DNA of 64,000 nt from Gibbula magus (taxonomy: Eukaryota; Mollusca; Gastropoda; Trochida; Trochidae), in the NCBI GenBank assembly GCA_936450465.1, contig OW388293.1:85582134-85646133 (forward strand). The letters are read 5' to 3'. A model generated the notes under the pieces. That model was not told the origin of the DNA, ran no database searches, and was given only the letters and a program-made list of their open reading frames with translations. Positions 11,923 to 26,049 of this stretch are shown in pieces. A program made the position numbers and the translations under genes. The stretch's first letter is position 1; each line of letters starts with the position of its first letter.

Positions 11923-12699
11923 AATAAGGTACAATAATAGAGTCCCAGAAAACATGAAAGGGACTATGTATCAATTATATCAGTTACATATTTCCATTCG
12001 TGAATATATCGAACACTTTTTGTGGAGATTCATACTTTATGATTTTTTTTACAAGCTATTGAAATCAACCAGTAACACAAGAAAACACCGCTCTACTTTC
12101 CAAGCTCTATTGAACTAAGCCGTAAGGATTTCTAGAAGGGGAATTGTTCACGGAAACAGTTAAAACAATAAATCGAAACAAGTGGGAAATCACCTACAGC
12201 TGATTAGTGTTCTATATCTATCACGTTTCATTTAACAATGCAAATTCCTCACCGGTTTTTTTTATTCTCGCCTGAACACAAAACTGACATATGCGTTTCC
12301 ATGACAATGGCAAGAAAATATAAATCCAAAGAAGAGTAAAAGTCAAAAGGCACTTCTACACATGGTGATCGATCCCCAAAATATGTTTCATTGAGTCATG
12401 ATCCGGCTACACATTTGAGACTATTATGTCATGTATGTTATTTGCATCATCCACCTTTTGAATCTAATCCACGTCCGGGAGATCTTTTGGTGAAAACTGT
12501 GCATGCATAAATCACATAAAGTTGCGGTACACACGATTGTATATAATCATTCACCTAATTAAACCCTTTTAAGTTTTCCGTGATATCGGACACATTTTAA
12601 AAACAACACTTGACAACACTTGATCACAATATTTCACAAGTATCTGGTAAATGATTTATTTTGGTGTTGAAGTTATTCATTTTTCAATACACACTTTAT

Positions 12700-13440
12700 T
12701 TTTAGAAGATGCAGCACATAGAAGTGTTTCCTGCAGGCCAACAGTCAGACGATTGGCGCTCTTCACTAAATGTTGACATGCTTGCATCTACTGTGCAGAT
12801 GTTTATAACGGACATGGTGCGAATAGCCGAGATACGTGATCGTGTTGAATATTGGTCTACCTTTAAATACCACAGACAGGCCACACACAGTGTCTCAAAG
12901 AGAGTTGGGGATGCGTGTTCACGTAGAACTTAGAGGATGTTGACACTGGTCGATACTCATAAACAATATTCTATCTATATATAGAGTGTAACACCTAATG
13001 TTAGTTTAAATATATTTATTTAATACCGAGTGCAAGTAAATTATGCACTAAATATGATGTTGTTTGAGAAATTATGTGTGGAGGTGTTTTTATTGTCCAA
13101 CTATCTCCTGAGGATAATCGTAATCTGTGGCAGCGTTGGCATTGAGATTGATCCCCGGTTCTCATTAGTGACAACCTCATGGGACACAGGCAGGTTATGC
13201 TGACTTATTTCTGGTTAACAAATATGATAAAATTCTCAGGCACGTAAAGCCAATATAGTGTTCGAATCTAATGCTCAGAGCAAATAGCAAACTCGAATCC
13301 GAGGGTCTTATATTCTGATATGCTATCCAGTTGAAGTAGGGATTTTGTGATGATAATGTACCCTGATGCCAGTTGAAGATTTTACAATGCGAAAGTGCAA
13401 CATCAACTTTGTTACAAATTCATCTTATATTTTGCTTGCT
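12700..13440 (-). repeat. Left arm of the A1 inverted module pair (M2 then M4)
   Basis: M2 (12700-12970) and M4 (13110-13400) are reverse complements of M4 (14585-14835) and M2 (15160-15480). Key shared blocks are GAGTATYGAYCAGTGTCAA, CACAGTAGATG and CTATTTGCYCTGAG. The arms are diverged and separated by a 1.1-kb spacer holding the 51-bp minisatellite. The plus-strand frame 12709-12933 crosses M2 but is not kept open in the other copies. Confidence 0.75.
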
Positions 13441-13994
13441 GTACAGTTTTAGAATTATGCCAAGTAACATAACGATATTGTCACTTATAGATTTAATTAT
13501 ATTTCCGTTGAATGTAAAATTATGACACAGACACGTTTAATGAAAACGTTATGCTTATGAATGAACATTTTAACACTCATATATATGATGTACTTATTTA
13601 CAAATGATGTTATTAAAAATAGAATTATTAGTCAGCAAGCAAATTGCATGATACGTGAACCGCTACCTATTAAAATGAGGAAGGTGATAAAACCCATTGT
13701 TAAACAACAAACTGTAATCAAAAGAATATCATCTAAGTATAATTTATATTTTTATACTAAATATGTGTATATATTGCAGGGATATTCAAGTGCATTTATT
13801 CAAAGTCTATCTCTGCAAATGTTCAGCTTGATATAAATGTAAAATAAAGTTTTATGCAATTTTAGATTCCACCATAAGTTTGTCTGGCTGAACATTATTA
13901 GTAAATTGAAATTCAAAATTATTGCCTCGATCTCAACGAAGATGAGAAAATATTTGAGACGACCAAAAGGTCGACAGGGAAGGGGCTTCATCTT

Positions 13995-14147
13995 CAGGAG
14001 ACGTTTGTAACCTAATGACGTTGCTCAACGTAGGAAGGGGGTGGTCAGGAGACGTTTGTAACTAAATGACGTTGCTTAACGTAGGAAGGGGGTGGTCAGG
14101 AGACGTTTGTAACAAAATGACGTTGCTCAACGTAGGAAAGGGATGGT
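13995..14147. repeat. 51-bp minisatellite, three copies (A1)
   Basis: Three head-to-tail copies start at 13995, 14046 and 14097. Each has CAGGAGACGTTTGTAAC, a palindromic ACGTTGCTCAACGT, and a GGGGGTGG run. The unit is a multiple of three, but no frame stays open through it. Confidence 0.95.
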
Positions 14148-14559
14148 GATCATACTGACAATGATCACCTCTCCCATGATTTAATTTCTCATTCACATAG
14201 AGTTCCAATAAACAATGTCAGTTTCATGTGATAAAATGCAGGTTACAGTTTCAAGGTTAACAATGGTTCTTCTTTCATAGTGACTGTTCTCATTACGATT
14301 GGTAGCTGTTCACATAGCATGTAATATGCACACTGTCTACCTATTGCATTCCATAATGAAATCCTATGGAAATAAATTAAATATCTCGAGTGTTGACTTG
14401 ATAAAGTATACGCATAAAGTTTGGGGAAAAAAACAATTCTGTGTCATCATAAACTATCAACGGAAATTCCATCCTATCGAATCAGTAACAATATCGTTGT
14501 GTTACTGGTCATAATTCTAAATTTGAACAGCAAGCACGATACAATATGAATTAGAAAAG

Positions 14560-15520
14560 AAATGTCAATTTGCATTTTGTTTAAGGCCTGGCATTGTAAG
14601 ATCGTCCATGGTATCAGGATAATTGATAATAAAAAACTACTTCATCTGGGTATGTCAGGTCGGACTCGAGTCTGCTATTTGCCCTGAGTAATAGATTAGA
14701 ACAATATATTGGCTTTACGCGCCTGAGAATCTTATAAATTTATCATAGAGTCAGTTTATACCAGTGTCCCATGTGATTGTCACTTATGTGAACTGGAGAA
14801 TCAGTTTACCTGCTAGCACTGCCAAAGATCCACAGGAGACAGTTTGCAATTTAAGGTATTTCCGTACTAAACTGCTCAAACACTTGTTCTTAAAGACGTT
14901 CAATTTACTGTGTATTTATGCTTGATATTCGTCAATATGCTTCTTTAAATTAATCATAATTGTTACACTTTACATGCCTCAAGACGAGTTCTCTTCAAAC
15001 CAGTGTCAACCTTTTCAGTTCAGAACATTTAATTACACATTGTTGTGTGCTGATAAGAATCAATATTGCCAATAGGAAATAGATGTTCAGTCCTCTGAAA
15101 TTATTTCTTTTGCAAAGAATCATCGCCTCAAATTCAACAAATCTAAAAGTCTACTGCTTTAACTCAAGATAGATTACGTTCGCTGAATATTGTTTTTGAG
15201 TATTGATCAGTGTCAAGGTTCTTGAATATTGACTCATAGTCGAATTTCATTTGAAACATTCTTTCAGGACCGGCTGTGGTTTCAATGGTTTGCCCAACAC
15301 AATCGATCTCTCGAATTTTGGCACCATTTCAGCTTCACAGTAGATGAAAACTTATCAGAGCCTATTGGACCTGTAGCAAACACTTATATGTGCTGCATCT
15401 CCTAAAAATAACTGTGTAATGAAATATGAATGACTTCAACACTTCAAGAAAATCATTTACCAGATACGTGTGATATATTGTAATGAAGTGTTGTCAACTG
15501 TTGTTCAAATTTACATTTGA
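14560..15520 (+). repeat. Right arm of the A1 inverted module pair (M4 then M2)
   Basis: Direct-orientation copies of M4 and M2. The same order appears at 24060-24985 and, with 1.1 kb between them, at 49975-51720 in B2. It forms the large inverted repeat with 12700-13440. Confidence 0.75.
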
Positions 15521-16559
15521 TTGTCATGGATACGTGAGTGAGAATTTGCTTCTTGGGGGGAATTGAGAAATAGAAGCATGCTATAAAGAACTCTCCATCA
15601 TGTCCAGGAACATACAAATTCTCTTCGAGACAGAAATTTAAAACCGTAAGGCAGAGTTCATCAGTTTTGTGTTAGGCGACTTAATATCATTTTAAATATT
15701 TTATACCAGTGTTTCAATATAATGTGAGTGCTAAAGTATTGTTTAATGAATGACGCTCCAGTCATTGCTAAGTATAGTCCAGACTTCATTTTGTAACTTT
15801 CGATAAAGGAATACAAAAATGACATTTGGCTTTGACATATTATTTTGGACTCTTTTACCATACGTTATTGGTTTTATAGACGACCTAATCACTATTATCA
15901 AATTGTAGATGAGATGAAGTCATGATGGCATCTCCTCAACAGATTAGAACAATAACATTGCCTAACATATTTCGTCAGAAAGCAGTAGAGGTATCTGTAA
16001 GTACATGTAGCTATGATCAGATACATTTATGTTTATTCATGCTATATTAAGAATCTTCAATCCAAATTTAGCAACTTGTTAATCGAATTCATTTGAAATA
16101 TCCTTCTCTTGATAATTCCTAATCTCTTAATTGAAAGACATTCCTTTCTATGACGAGTTTTCATAAAATGGTATTTTGTGTGTTTCACTTTTGAAAACAT
16201 ATCATGGTCTTTAAACACTGACTTTTGCTTAAGAATTCAATGTCAGTTAGTTTGTTGTCAATGGAAAATTCATGGTGCCATTAAACGCTTGTGAACGAAG
16301 TAAGCTGACTGTGGTCTCCACTAATCAACATTCAGGATTAGTATAAATAGTATGCTTCTCACGAAGGTAATACGGTCTTATGTACCATCTGTGTACCAGT
16401 GTCGCCCGAAAGATGGTATATGAGACGGTATCATTCCAGGGAGTATACAACGTATTTATCTTTCTGTCATAAAATTAGTATTATTGTATTTATTGCGTTT
16501 TGACTGCCGATGACTGATCAGCTGATATCGCTTGAATGACCTTCACCCTAAACGAATAC

Positions 16560-17670
16560 AAACCCGTCTCGACTTCATCTAATTAGATCATCATATTTGA
16601 ATTAATCACACGAATATTATGACAACAGTCTTTGATTACTGGCGCTGTGAGATAGAACATCTCAATTGAAAACGAACACTACTTCAATATTGACATTGCT
16701 AAACAGTGTTTGCTTAACTAAAATGTGAATTCATTTGAGATTGCTGGATCTAAAAACACCTCCACTTTTCATTTCTACAAATAACTTAATATGTTGCTTC
16801 AACATTGCAATACGACGGATTTAGTTACGCATCTCTAGAACTCTTACTAATGAAGGAGTTGTGCAAATTATCCAATCTGATTTTCATAAGTCAAATAGTC
16901 ACCTATACTGAACTGATCACAGTTTACAACCCGTGTAAACATAACCAAACAACGTCCATATAAAACAGCCATCGTCAATAAAAGAACAGGGGATGTTTAA
17001 CAAGATGTAAAGGTACACATTGCAGGATCACATTTGTTAGACTAATATCAGTCTTGTGCTTATACACAATTACACCGACCCTACCCATTGAGGTAATATT
17101 CACATCATAGATTTAGTTGAATATGCGAAAATGGCATGTATTATTATGTTCAGCAAAATTGATTAAAAAATAAATATTTCAGATCAAAGGTTCGAGGACA
17201 CATTTGAACCTAGAGTGTCATAGCAACACGACTGATGCAAAGAAGACATGTAAGTATGTTTCTACTTAGCATTACAAGTAATGACGGAATGAAACTATTC
17301 ACTCAGAAACTAGTGGGGTTAGTATTATTCCTTCAAACTGTGTTTCTTCTTTTTATCATACATTTGAAGACCATCAACATGAGATAAATATATTGAACTC
17401 TATTCGCTCTGAATAATAGGGCATATATGTGAAATAAGTAAAGTTCTGTAATTTGAGTAACGCAAGGTGTTACATAATTCAGTTGCTATGATCAGCGATC
17501 TACAAACTTAACGTGATTAATTCTAATTTTCAGTGAGTGTCCATACAACAAAATGATAGTTATTAGTAAAAGGGATCAATGTTGAGGTCAAATGATGCTG
17601 CAAAAACCTTTGAAATTTTGATGTACTGTCACTGTTTCAGCATTTACAAAAACGTTTTAGAGAACTTCCG
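16560..17670. other. A1-specific sequence
   Basis: A1 and A2 diverge abruptly after the shared CCTAAACGAATACAAA block and rejoin near the TTGCTGTGTTCTG block (17690 / 27585). I see no inverted ends or gene in this stretch. Confidence 0.5.
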
Positions 17671-17745
17671 TCTGGTTGATTGGCAGCTGCTTGCTGTGTT
17701 CTGTTGATCTTTTCCTGTGTTTTTGGCGTACTGCATTTTGGGGCT

Positions 17746-17767
17746 GGTATATATATATATATATATA
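17746..17767. repeat. (TA)n microsatellite
   Basis: About 11 TA dinucleotides. They lie at the point where A1 has lost the right part of the small transposon seen in A2 at 27481-27761. Confidence 0.9.
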
Positions 17768-18959
17768 AAACTGAGGTACAAAATAAACTTTACATCCTAG
17801 CAAACAATTATATTCGTTTTTTTTTTTCAAACATGCAGAGTTAGAGTCAACGAAAGGACCAAGGGGTATACAATTATAAGATAAATAGTTGCGTCTGTAA
17901 AATTTCCGGGATTCATTGCTATTCAACAACCGCAACTTTAGTTTAAAACGGACGGTGTTAGCCAGAGGTTGTAAATGCTGAAATTTGCGGTGTTTTTTTT
18001 TTTTATATCAGGCGTTTTGAAACGAACTCTCTTTTTGCGTACCTATCTCTGAGTGGAAAGGACTTTGCGACTGTTCCATTTTTGTAAGAGGTGTGGTCAG
18101 GTCAACCAAATGAAAATACTCGGCGTAATAAGTACATGAGCAACAATTTACGCATAAGCTCAAAAAGTGTCACTCAACTATGTTCTCAACACAATATGCA
18201 CGTATCCTTTTAGATGGCGATACACATCTACGACATCAACATAGTAAAATACCTAACAAAAATATTAAACGTGCCATAACCCATTGTGACAATGACGCTA
18301 GCATTCTGACGTCGAAACGGTTGATCACTATGACGTCATGCCATGGCAACGGCATTCGGTAAACACAGCCGCAAGGAGGAAAGCGTCAAACTTAATTTTG
18401 AGAGGTATATGTGACCTATACTGCTATACACAAGTTCGAAAATGACAATGTCACCTGTTAAACTTGAGAAAGGAGCACACATTAAGAGAAAAAGAAAAAT
18501 TATATTTTGAGTCTGCCCGAATCTTGTGAACATGATGTATATGATCGCGGTGATTCGCCCCAAGTAATTTGCGGGTATCCATTGTCATTCAACATAGGCA
18601 AATAAACCAATCAGAATCAAGGATACACCGAAATCATGTTACAATATTGTTTACACCAACATGACCCCTACAAAGTTGATAATGTTGTAAATGTGTGCAA
18701 AATGAGCCACACTTATTGAATTTCACCTAGCAGATGTCTTACATGTCGATGAGCAGTTGTGTTGTATTCAAGGAAATTTTGGAAGAATGTCAATTTTTCA
18801 AAAAATAGTTAAAACCACATAGAATTATTCCTTGGCTGATGAATGAACGCCTGTACTTTTCGGTTGAGAGTACGACTTCGAAATAAATGATATTTGTAAT
18901 CGAAAATCAATATGATAAAACCAACTGAGGTGTAAACTTTCTTTTGTACCTCATTACAT

Positions 18960-20535
18960 ATACAGTTATTTCTTAATAAAAGTGATATTTGATAACGCAA
19001 GGTAGTTTATATAGAGAATAACTTTCCATTAAATGTTCCTTTCATATTTATTGTTGTGAGTAATTGAGAGATAGAGATAAATCACCTTGATGACAATATG
19101 AAAGTACCGTTGGGCTCATTAGAAGGTATTGATTTCCTCTAAATGTGTCTGGTTCCCTCAAAGACATATCTGAAAGATCAAAGCTAATGTAACTGCAATC
19201 AAATTCGTGCCTTTATTGAAAGCTAAAAACACAATTAATGTGAGATATACATTATCGTCGGGGAATTAGTCCACTCAGGTAGAAAACGATTTTCAATGTA
19301 ACCAAAACAACGTAAATGTTGATGACTGTGACAGCATGAAGGTGTCATTGCATTGTAATTAACAGATTTTGAATGACTATGGTTTCCAATTAGAAAGGGA
19401 ACCTTGTATATCATTGGGAGAGGAATGTCACTTTAACAATAATTATTAAAAATCATTGATTTCTCACCATCTCAACTTTTTAACTTCTTAAAATGGAAAT
19501 AGTGGATTTAGATATAAAAGAACCTTCAACCAAAGGATAGACATATGCACTAATAATGTTTTAATACTTTGAAGTGTTACAAATTAATTTAACCGCTATG
19601 TTGCCGCACCCCTCTTTATCTTATATTTATACATTGCTTTATCTAACGAAATACTGATTCAACATGTGAAAGGCTATGGCAAAGGCCCTTCATTTTCATT
19701 GAAGGGGAAATCATATAGTCAGAAACATACGGATTGTTGTCTCCCTCCATGATGTCTCAGTCAGATCAAAGCCATGAAGAACAGCCTGTTAGAGTTAACT
19801 GATAAATCTAAGCTCCGGAGAGAAGATAAGGTTACGTCCCTTGATTCAACACAACACTCACAAAGAGAGATGCAGATTATCTGCTGGGATTGGGTCAGCT
19901 TTGTTCTGTCCCTTCCGTAACTAGTATCCTCTGATACAAAAACTCTCAGAGCTTTGATGTGAATACTGGATCAATAAAGTGTCAGATTCGCTGACCAGAT
20001 AGTGTATGGTCTCAGATTGTATTAGGAACTCCTTGAAAACAATTTAACTTGAAAAAGAAACGGTCTCTAATGATTGACACAAACTTATCATTTAGGACTA
20101 AACGTCTATTACCCATAATCGTCACCTGAAGTCATTCCACAAAACGATTATTTCATTTACTTACGAAGTATATATGCATGTCCTCTGCTGTGAAAATCTA
20201 CAAGGACTACTTTTACGAACCTTTAGCAATACTCAAACACCTTTCGAAAAAGTCAAATGATCTAAATGGTGAAAATAGGTGAATCAGTATTTCGATACGA
20301 AGATATGTATAAATACCACATTTACCCAGCAACTATTATTTGAGTTGTTAGAAATGTTCTGATAAGTCGGGATAAATTATAATGAACACATATATCACTT
20401 CGTGAATTAAGTATCTCAAACATCAACATGACATACATTTGCTCTTTAAACCATAGATCTTAAGTAACGAATATATAGAGGACATCTGTCTCTTCTTGAC
20501 TTGTACAATGTTTATCTCATCAAGTGAGGTAGAAA
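18960..20535 (+). repeat. S module, copy 1 (M1 plus M3)
   Basis: A roughly 1.6-kb block repeated at 28905, 45300 and 61715, with spacings of about 9.94, 16.40 and 16.41 kb. It begins at CTTAATAAAAGTGATATTTG and ends around the CATCAAGTGAGGTA block. M1 lies at 19050-19290 and M3 at 19740-20000. A 48-codon frame at 19774-19920 is open here and at 29714-29860 but broken in the other two copies, so it is not supported as a gene. Confidence 0.9.
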
Positions 20536-21964
20536 AATACTGTTATGGAATCACTTTAAGTGTTTATCTGTCACTGTGGCTTCGATCTGTCATATAAAGC
20601 ATTGCAAAAACCAGACACCTAGAATACAAACAAACCTTGTAATGGCTCCCAAAGGAACCTTGATCTTGCTATCCATTCGTCCTCAATCAAACATTGTTAA
20701 ACAATACTTTGTATTGATTGCAACTTATCAACCAGTCATGTTGTTTTCCCCCAACATCAGATGCATGATACCTCCCTACTTTCAATTTACATGCTTTCCT
20801 GTTGAACTAAGTGTATTTACTGCCGTGCCTATTAATTTGTCGAACGAAAGACAAACTAATAGTAACTAAAATAGTTTGATGATCGTAGACAAATGAAAAC
20901 ACTATAGTCAAGAGGGATATTCTTCTGACTTCAAAATCCTAAATATACCCGAATGTTGATCGGTTGAGAGCACTGTCATCCCACCTATTTCATGAACTTT
21001 AAATGACGCTTTGACACCATTCATTCTCTATTGGAAACACATAAAAGTTCAATATCATTGTTAACAGATCAGTTAATATTCTGGTGATATGGCCGTAGGT
21101 GAAAACAATAAGGTACAATAATAGAGTCCCAGAAAACATGAAAGGGACTATGTATCAATTATATCAGTTACAAATTTCAATTCGTGAATATATCTAACAC
21201 TTTTTGTGGAGATTCATACTTTATGTCAACCACATGTTTAGTTCTGTAGAAAATGTTATAATATTAGTGTTATGAATTTTTTAACAAGCTAATCAAATCA
21301 ATCAGTAACACAAGAAAACACCGCTCTACTTTCCAAGCTCTATTGAACTAAGCCGTAAGGATTTCTAGAAGGGGAATTGTTCACGGAAACAGTTAATAAA
21401 ATAAATCAGTTAATAAAATAAATCGAAACAAGTGGGAAATCACGAAAAGCACATCTTCAGATGATTATTGTTCTATATCTATCACGTTTCATTTAACAAA
21501 TTCCTCACCGTTTTTTTAATTCTCGCCTTAACTCAAAACTGACATTTGCGTTTCCATGACAATGGCAAGAAAATATAAATCCAAAGAAGAGTAAAAGTCA
21601 AAAGGCACTTCTACACATGGTGATCGATCCCCAAAACATGTTTCATTGAGCAAGACCTTACTGTTTCTGAATCCTGATCCGGCTACACATTTGTGACTTT
21701 TATGTCTTGTATATTAATTATTTGCATCATCCACCTTTTATATCTAATCCACGACCCGGAGATCTTTTGGTGTAAACTGTGCATGCATAAATCACATACA
21801 GTTGCGAAACACACCATTGTATATAATCATTCACCTAATTAAACCCTTTTAAGTTGGCTGTGATATCGGACACATATGAACAACACTTGACAACATCACA
21901 ATATTTCACAAGTATCTGGTAAATTATTTCGTTTGGTGTTGAAGTTATTAATTTTTCAATACAC

Positions 21965-22900
21965 ACACTTTTAGAAGATGCAGCACACAAAAGTGTTTCC
22001 TGCAGGCCAAACAGTCAGACGATTGGCGCTCTTCACTAAATGTTGACATGCTTGCATCTACTGTGCAGATGTTTATAACGGACTTGGTGCGAATAGCCGA
22101 GAGACCTGATCGTGTTGAATATTGGCCTACCTTTAAAGACCACAGACAGGCCACACACAGTGTCTCAAAGAGAGTTGGGGATGCGTTTTCACGTAGAACT
22201 TAGAGGATGTTGACACTGGTCGATACTCATCATAAACAATATTCAGTGAACATAATCTATTTTGAGTTCAAATATATAACTTTCGGATTGGTTGAATTTC
22301 AGGCAATGATCCCTTGCAAAGGACATTAATCCCAGAGGACTGAATATACATGTAGTCTATTGTCCAGATGTTGTCATCACTGATTCTATCCGGGACACGG
22401 GCAGTATCCAGTCCTGTGTCTGATGTATCAACATATAATCATGTAAAACTATATATAGAGTGTAACACCTAATTATAGTTTAAAGATATTTTCTGAATAC
22501 TGTGTGCAAGTAAATTATGCACAAAATATGACATGTTTGAGTAGTTCTGTGTGGAGGTGTTTTTATTGTCCAACTCTCTCCTGAGGATAATCGTAATCTG
22601 TGGCAGCGTTGGCATTGAGATTGATCCCCAGTTCTCATTAGTGACAACCTCATGGGACACAGACAGGTTATGCTGACTTATTTCTGGTTAACTAATATAA
22701 TAAAATTCTCAGGCACGTAAAGCCAATATAGTGTTCGAATCTAATGCTCAGAGCAAATAGCAAACTCGAATCCGAGGGTCTTATATCCTGATATGCTATC
22801 CAGTTGAAGTAGGGATTTTGTGATGATAATTTACCCTGATGCCAGTTGAAGATTTTACAATGCGAAAGTGCAACATCAACTTTGTTACAAATTCATCTAA
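21965..22900 (-). repeat. Left arm of the A2 inverted module pair
   Basis: Paralogue of 12700-13440. It carries an extra 220 bp (22235-22455) absent from A1. Reversed, the first 150 bp of this extra matches sequence next to the RT relic at 33350-33480, so A2 may keep the longer ancestral form of the module and A1 a deletion. Confidence 0.75.
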
Positions 22901-23467
22901 TATTTTGCTTGCTGTACAGTTTTAGAATTAAGCCAAGTAACATAACGATATTGTCACTTATAGATTTAATTATATTTCCGTTGAATGTATAATTATGCCA
23001 CAGAAACGTTTATTGAAAACGTTATGCTTATGAATGAACATTTTAACACTCATATATATGATGTACTTATTTACAAATGATGTTATTTAAAATAGAATTA
23101 TTAGTCAGCAAGCAAATTGCATGATACGTGAACCGCTACCAATTAAAATGAGGAAGGTGATAAAACCCATTGTTAAACAACAAACTGTAATCAAAAGAAT
23201 ATCATTTAAGTATAATTTATATTTTTATACTAAATATGTGTATATATTGCAGGGATATTCAAGTGCATTTATTCAAAGTCTATCTCTGCAAATGTTCAGC
23301 TTGATATAAATGTAAAATAAAGTTTTATGCAATTTTAGATTCCACCATAAGTTTGTCTGGCTGAACATTATTAGTAAATTGAAATTCAAAATTATTGCCT
23401 CGATCTCAACGAAGATGAGAAAATATTTGAGACGACCAAAAGGTCGACAGGGAAGGGGCTTCATCTT

Positions 23468-23620
23468 CAGGAGACGTTTGTAACTAAATGACGTTGCTCA
23501 ACGTAGGAAGGGGGTGGTCAGGAGACGTTTGTAACTAAATGACGTTGCTCAACGTAGGAAGGGGGTGGTCAGAAGACGTTTGTAACTACATGACGTTGCT
23601 CAACGTAGGAAAGGGATGGT
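23468..23620. repeat. 51-bp minisatellite, three copies (A2)
   Basis: Copies start at 23468, 23519 and 23570, with the same unit and copy number as in A1. The third copy has CAGAAGACG in place of CAGGAGACG. Confidence 0.95.
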
Positions 23621-24039
23621 GATCATACTGACAATGATCACCTCTCCCATGATTTAATTTCTCATTCACATAGAGTTCCAATAAACAATGTCAGTTTCAT
23701 GTGATAAAATACAGGTTACAGTTTCAAGGTTAACAATGGTTCTTCTTTCATAGTGACTGTTCTCACTACGATTGGTAGCTGTTCACATAGCATGTAATAT
23801 GCACACTGTCTACCTAATTCATTCCATAATGAAATCCTATGAAAACAAATTAAACATCTCGATTGTTGACTTGATAAAGTATAAGTATAAACTCTGGGGA
23901 AAAAAACAATTCTGTGTCATCATAAACTATCAACGGAAATTCCATCCTATCGAATCAGTAACAATATCGTTGTGTTACTTGTCATAATTCTAAAATTGAA
24001 CAGCAAGCACGATACAATATGAATCAGAAAAGAAATGTC

Positions 24040-24990
24040 AATTTGCATTTTGCTTAAGGCCTGGCATTGTAAAATCTTCCATGGTATCAGGATAATTGAA
24101 ACTACTTCATCTGGGTATGTCAGGTCGGAGGAGGGTCGGATTCGAGTCTGCTTTTTGCCCTGAGTATTAGATTAGAACAATATATTGGCATTACGCACCT
24201 GAGAATCTTATAAATTTATTAAAAGTCAGTTTATACCAGTGTCCCATGTGATTGTCAATAATGAGAACTGGATAATCAATTTACCTGCTAGCACTGCCAT
24301 AGATCCACAGGAGACAGTTTGCAATTTAAGGTATTTTCGTACTAAACTGCTCAAACACTTGTTCTTAAAGATTTCTAATTTACTGTATATTTATACTTGA
24401 AACTCGTCAATATGCTTCTTTAAATTAATTATAATTGTTACACTTTACATGCCTCAAGATGATTTCTCTTCAAACCAGTGTCAACGTTTTCAGTTTAGAA
24501 CATTTAGTTACACAGTGTTGTGTGCTGATGAGAATCAATATTGCCAATAGGAAATAGATGTTCAGTCCTCTGAGATTATTTCTTTTGCAACGAATCATCG
24601 CCTCAAATTCAACACATCTAAAAGTGTATTGCTTTAACTCAAAATAGATTACGTTGAAGGAATATTGTTTATGAATATTGATCAGTGTCAGTGTTCTTGA
24701 ATATTGACTCATCGCCAGATTTCCTTTGACTGGCTGTGGTTTCACTGGTATGCCCAACACAATCAATCTCTCGAATTTTCGCACCATGTCAGCTTCATAG
24801 TAGATGCAAACCTGTTAGAGTTCAGTGAACAGCGCCAATTGACAATGAGACTATTGGACTTGCAGCAAACACTTCTATGTGCTGCATCTCCTAAAAATAA
24901 ACTGTGTAATGAAATATGAATGAATTCAACACTTCAAGGAAATCATTTACCAGATACGTGTGGAATATTGTAATGAAGTGTTGTCAATTG
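24040..24990 (+). repeat. Right arm of the A2 inverted module pair
   Basis: Paralogue of 14560-15520 (M4 then M2). The 105-codon minus-strand frame at 24470-24787 crosses it but is interrupted in A1, so it is treated as chance. Confidence 0.7.
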
Positions 24991-26049
24991 TTGTTCAAAT
25001 TTACATTTGATTGTCATGGATACGCGAGTGAGAATTTGCTTCTTAGAGGGAATTGGGATATTGGTTAAAGAAGCATGCTTTAAAGAACTCTCATCATGTG
25101 CAGATGAGCTGTTTAGATGTTCCCAGGAACATACAAATTCTCTTCGAGACAGAAATTTAAAACCGTGAGGCAGAGTTCATCAGTTTTGTGTTAGGCGACT
25201 TAATATAATTTTAAATATTTTATACCAGTGTTTCAAAATAATGTGACTGCTAAAGTATTGTTTAATGAATGACGCTCCAGTCATTGCTAAGTATAATCCA
25301 GACTTCATTCTTTAACTTTCGATAAAGGAATACAAACATGTCATTTGGCTTTTCATATTATCTGGAACTCTTTAACCATACGTTATTGGTTTTATAGAGG
25401 ACCTAATCACTATTATCAAATCGTCATCCTCAACAGATTAGAACAATAACATTGCCTCACATATTTCGTCAGAAAGCAGTAGAGGTGTTTGTAGGTAGCT
25501 ATGATCAGATAAATTTATGTTTATTCATGCTATATTAAGAATCTTCCATCCAAATTTGGCAACTTGTTAATGGAATTCATTTGAAATATCCTTCTTCTGA
25601 TAATTCCTAATCCCTTAATTGAAAGACATTTCTTTCCATGACGAGTTTTCATAAAATGGTATTTTGTGTGTTATACTTTTGAAAACATATCATGGTCTTA
25701 AAACACTGACTTCTGCTTAAGAATTCAGTGTCAGCTAGTTTGTTGTCAATGGAAAATTCATAGTGCCATTAAACGCTTGTGAACGAAGTAAGCTGACTGT
25801 GCTCTCCACTAATCAACATTCAGGAATATTATAAATAGTATGCTTCTCACGAGGGTAATACGGTCTTATGTACCATCTTTGTACCAGTGTCGCCCGAAAG
25901 ATGGTATATGAGACGGTATCACCCGAGGGAGAAGTATACAACGTATTTATCTTTCTGTCATAAAATTAGTATTATTATATATATTGCGTTTTGACTGCCG
26001 ATGACTGATCAGCTGATGTCGCTTGAATGACCTTGACCCTAAACGAATA

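Larger units (their letters stand above)
10148..20536. repeat. Segmental duplication unit A1
   Basis: This unit aligns co-linearly with A2 (20540-30490): 10148 with 20540, 12700 with 21970, 13600 with 23075, 18000 with 27990, and 18960 with 28905. Identity is mostly in the mid 90s by eye, and higher from 13540 to 14150. The unit-specific stretches are 10717-11922 (a mobile element) and 16560-17670, which does not align with A2 26050-27550. No intact gene is evident inside it. Confidence 0.9.

Noticed and set aside
12702..12933. Frames on both strands of module M2, with weak similarity to frames at 33437-33622 and 24470-24787
   Set aside because: The similarity follows from shared DNA, and stops and frameshifts separate the copies.
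13255..13300. GTTCGAATCT resembling a tRNA T-arm
   Set aside because: No matching acceptor stem, D-arm or anticodon arm can be drawn around it. It is part of module M4.
19774..19920. 48-codon frame in module M3, also open at 29714-29860
   Set aside because: The start codon is lost in copy 3 and the frame is broken in copy 4, and differences between the open copies include many amino-acid changes.
24470..24787. 105-codon minus-strand frame
   Set aside because: It is interrupted in the A1 paralogue and has no recognisable domain.
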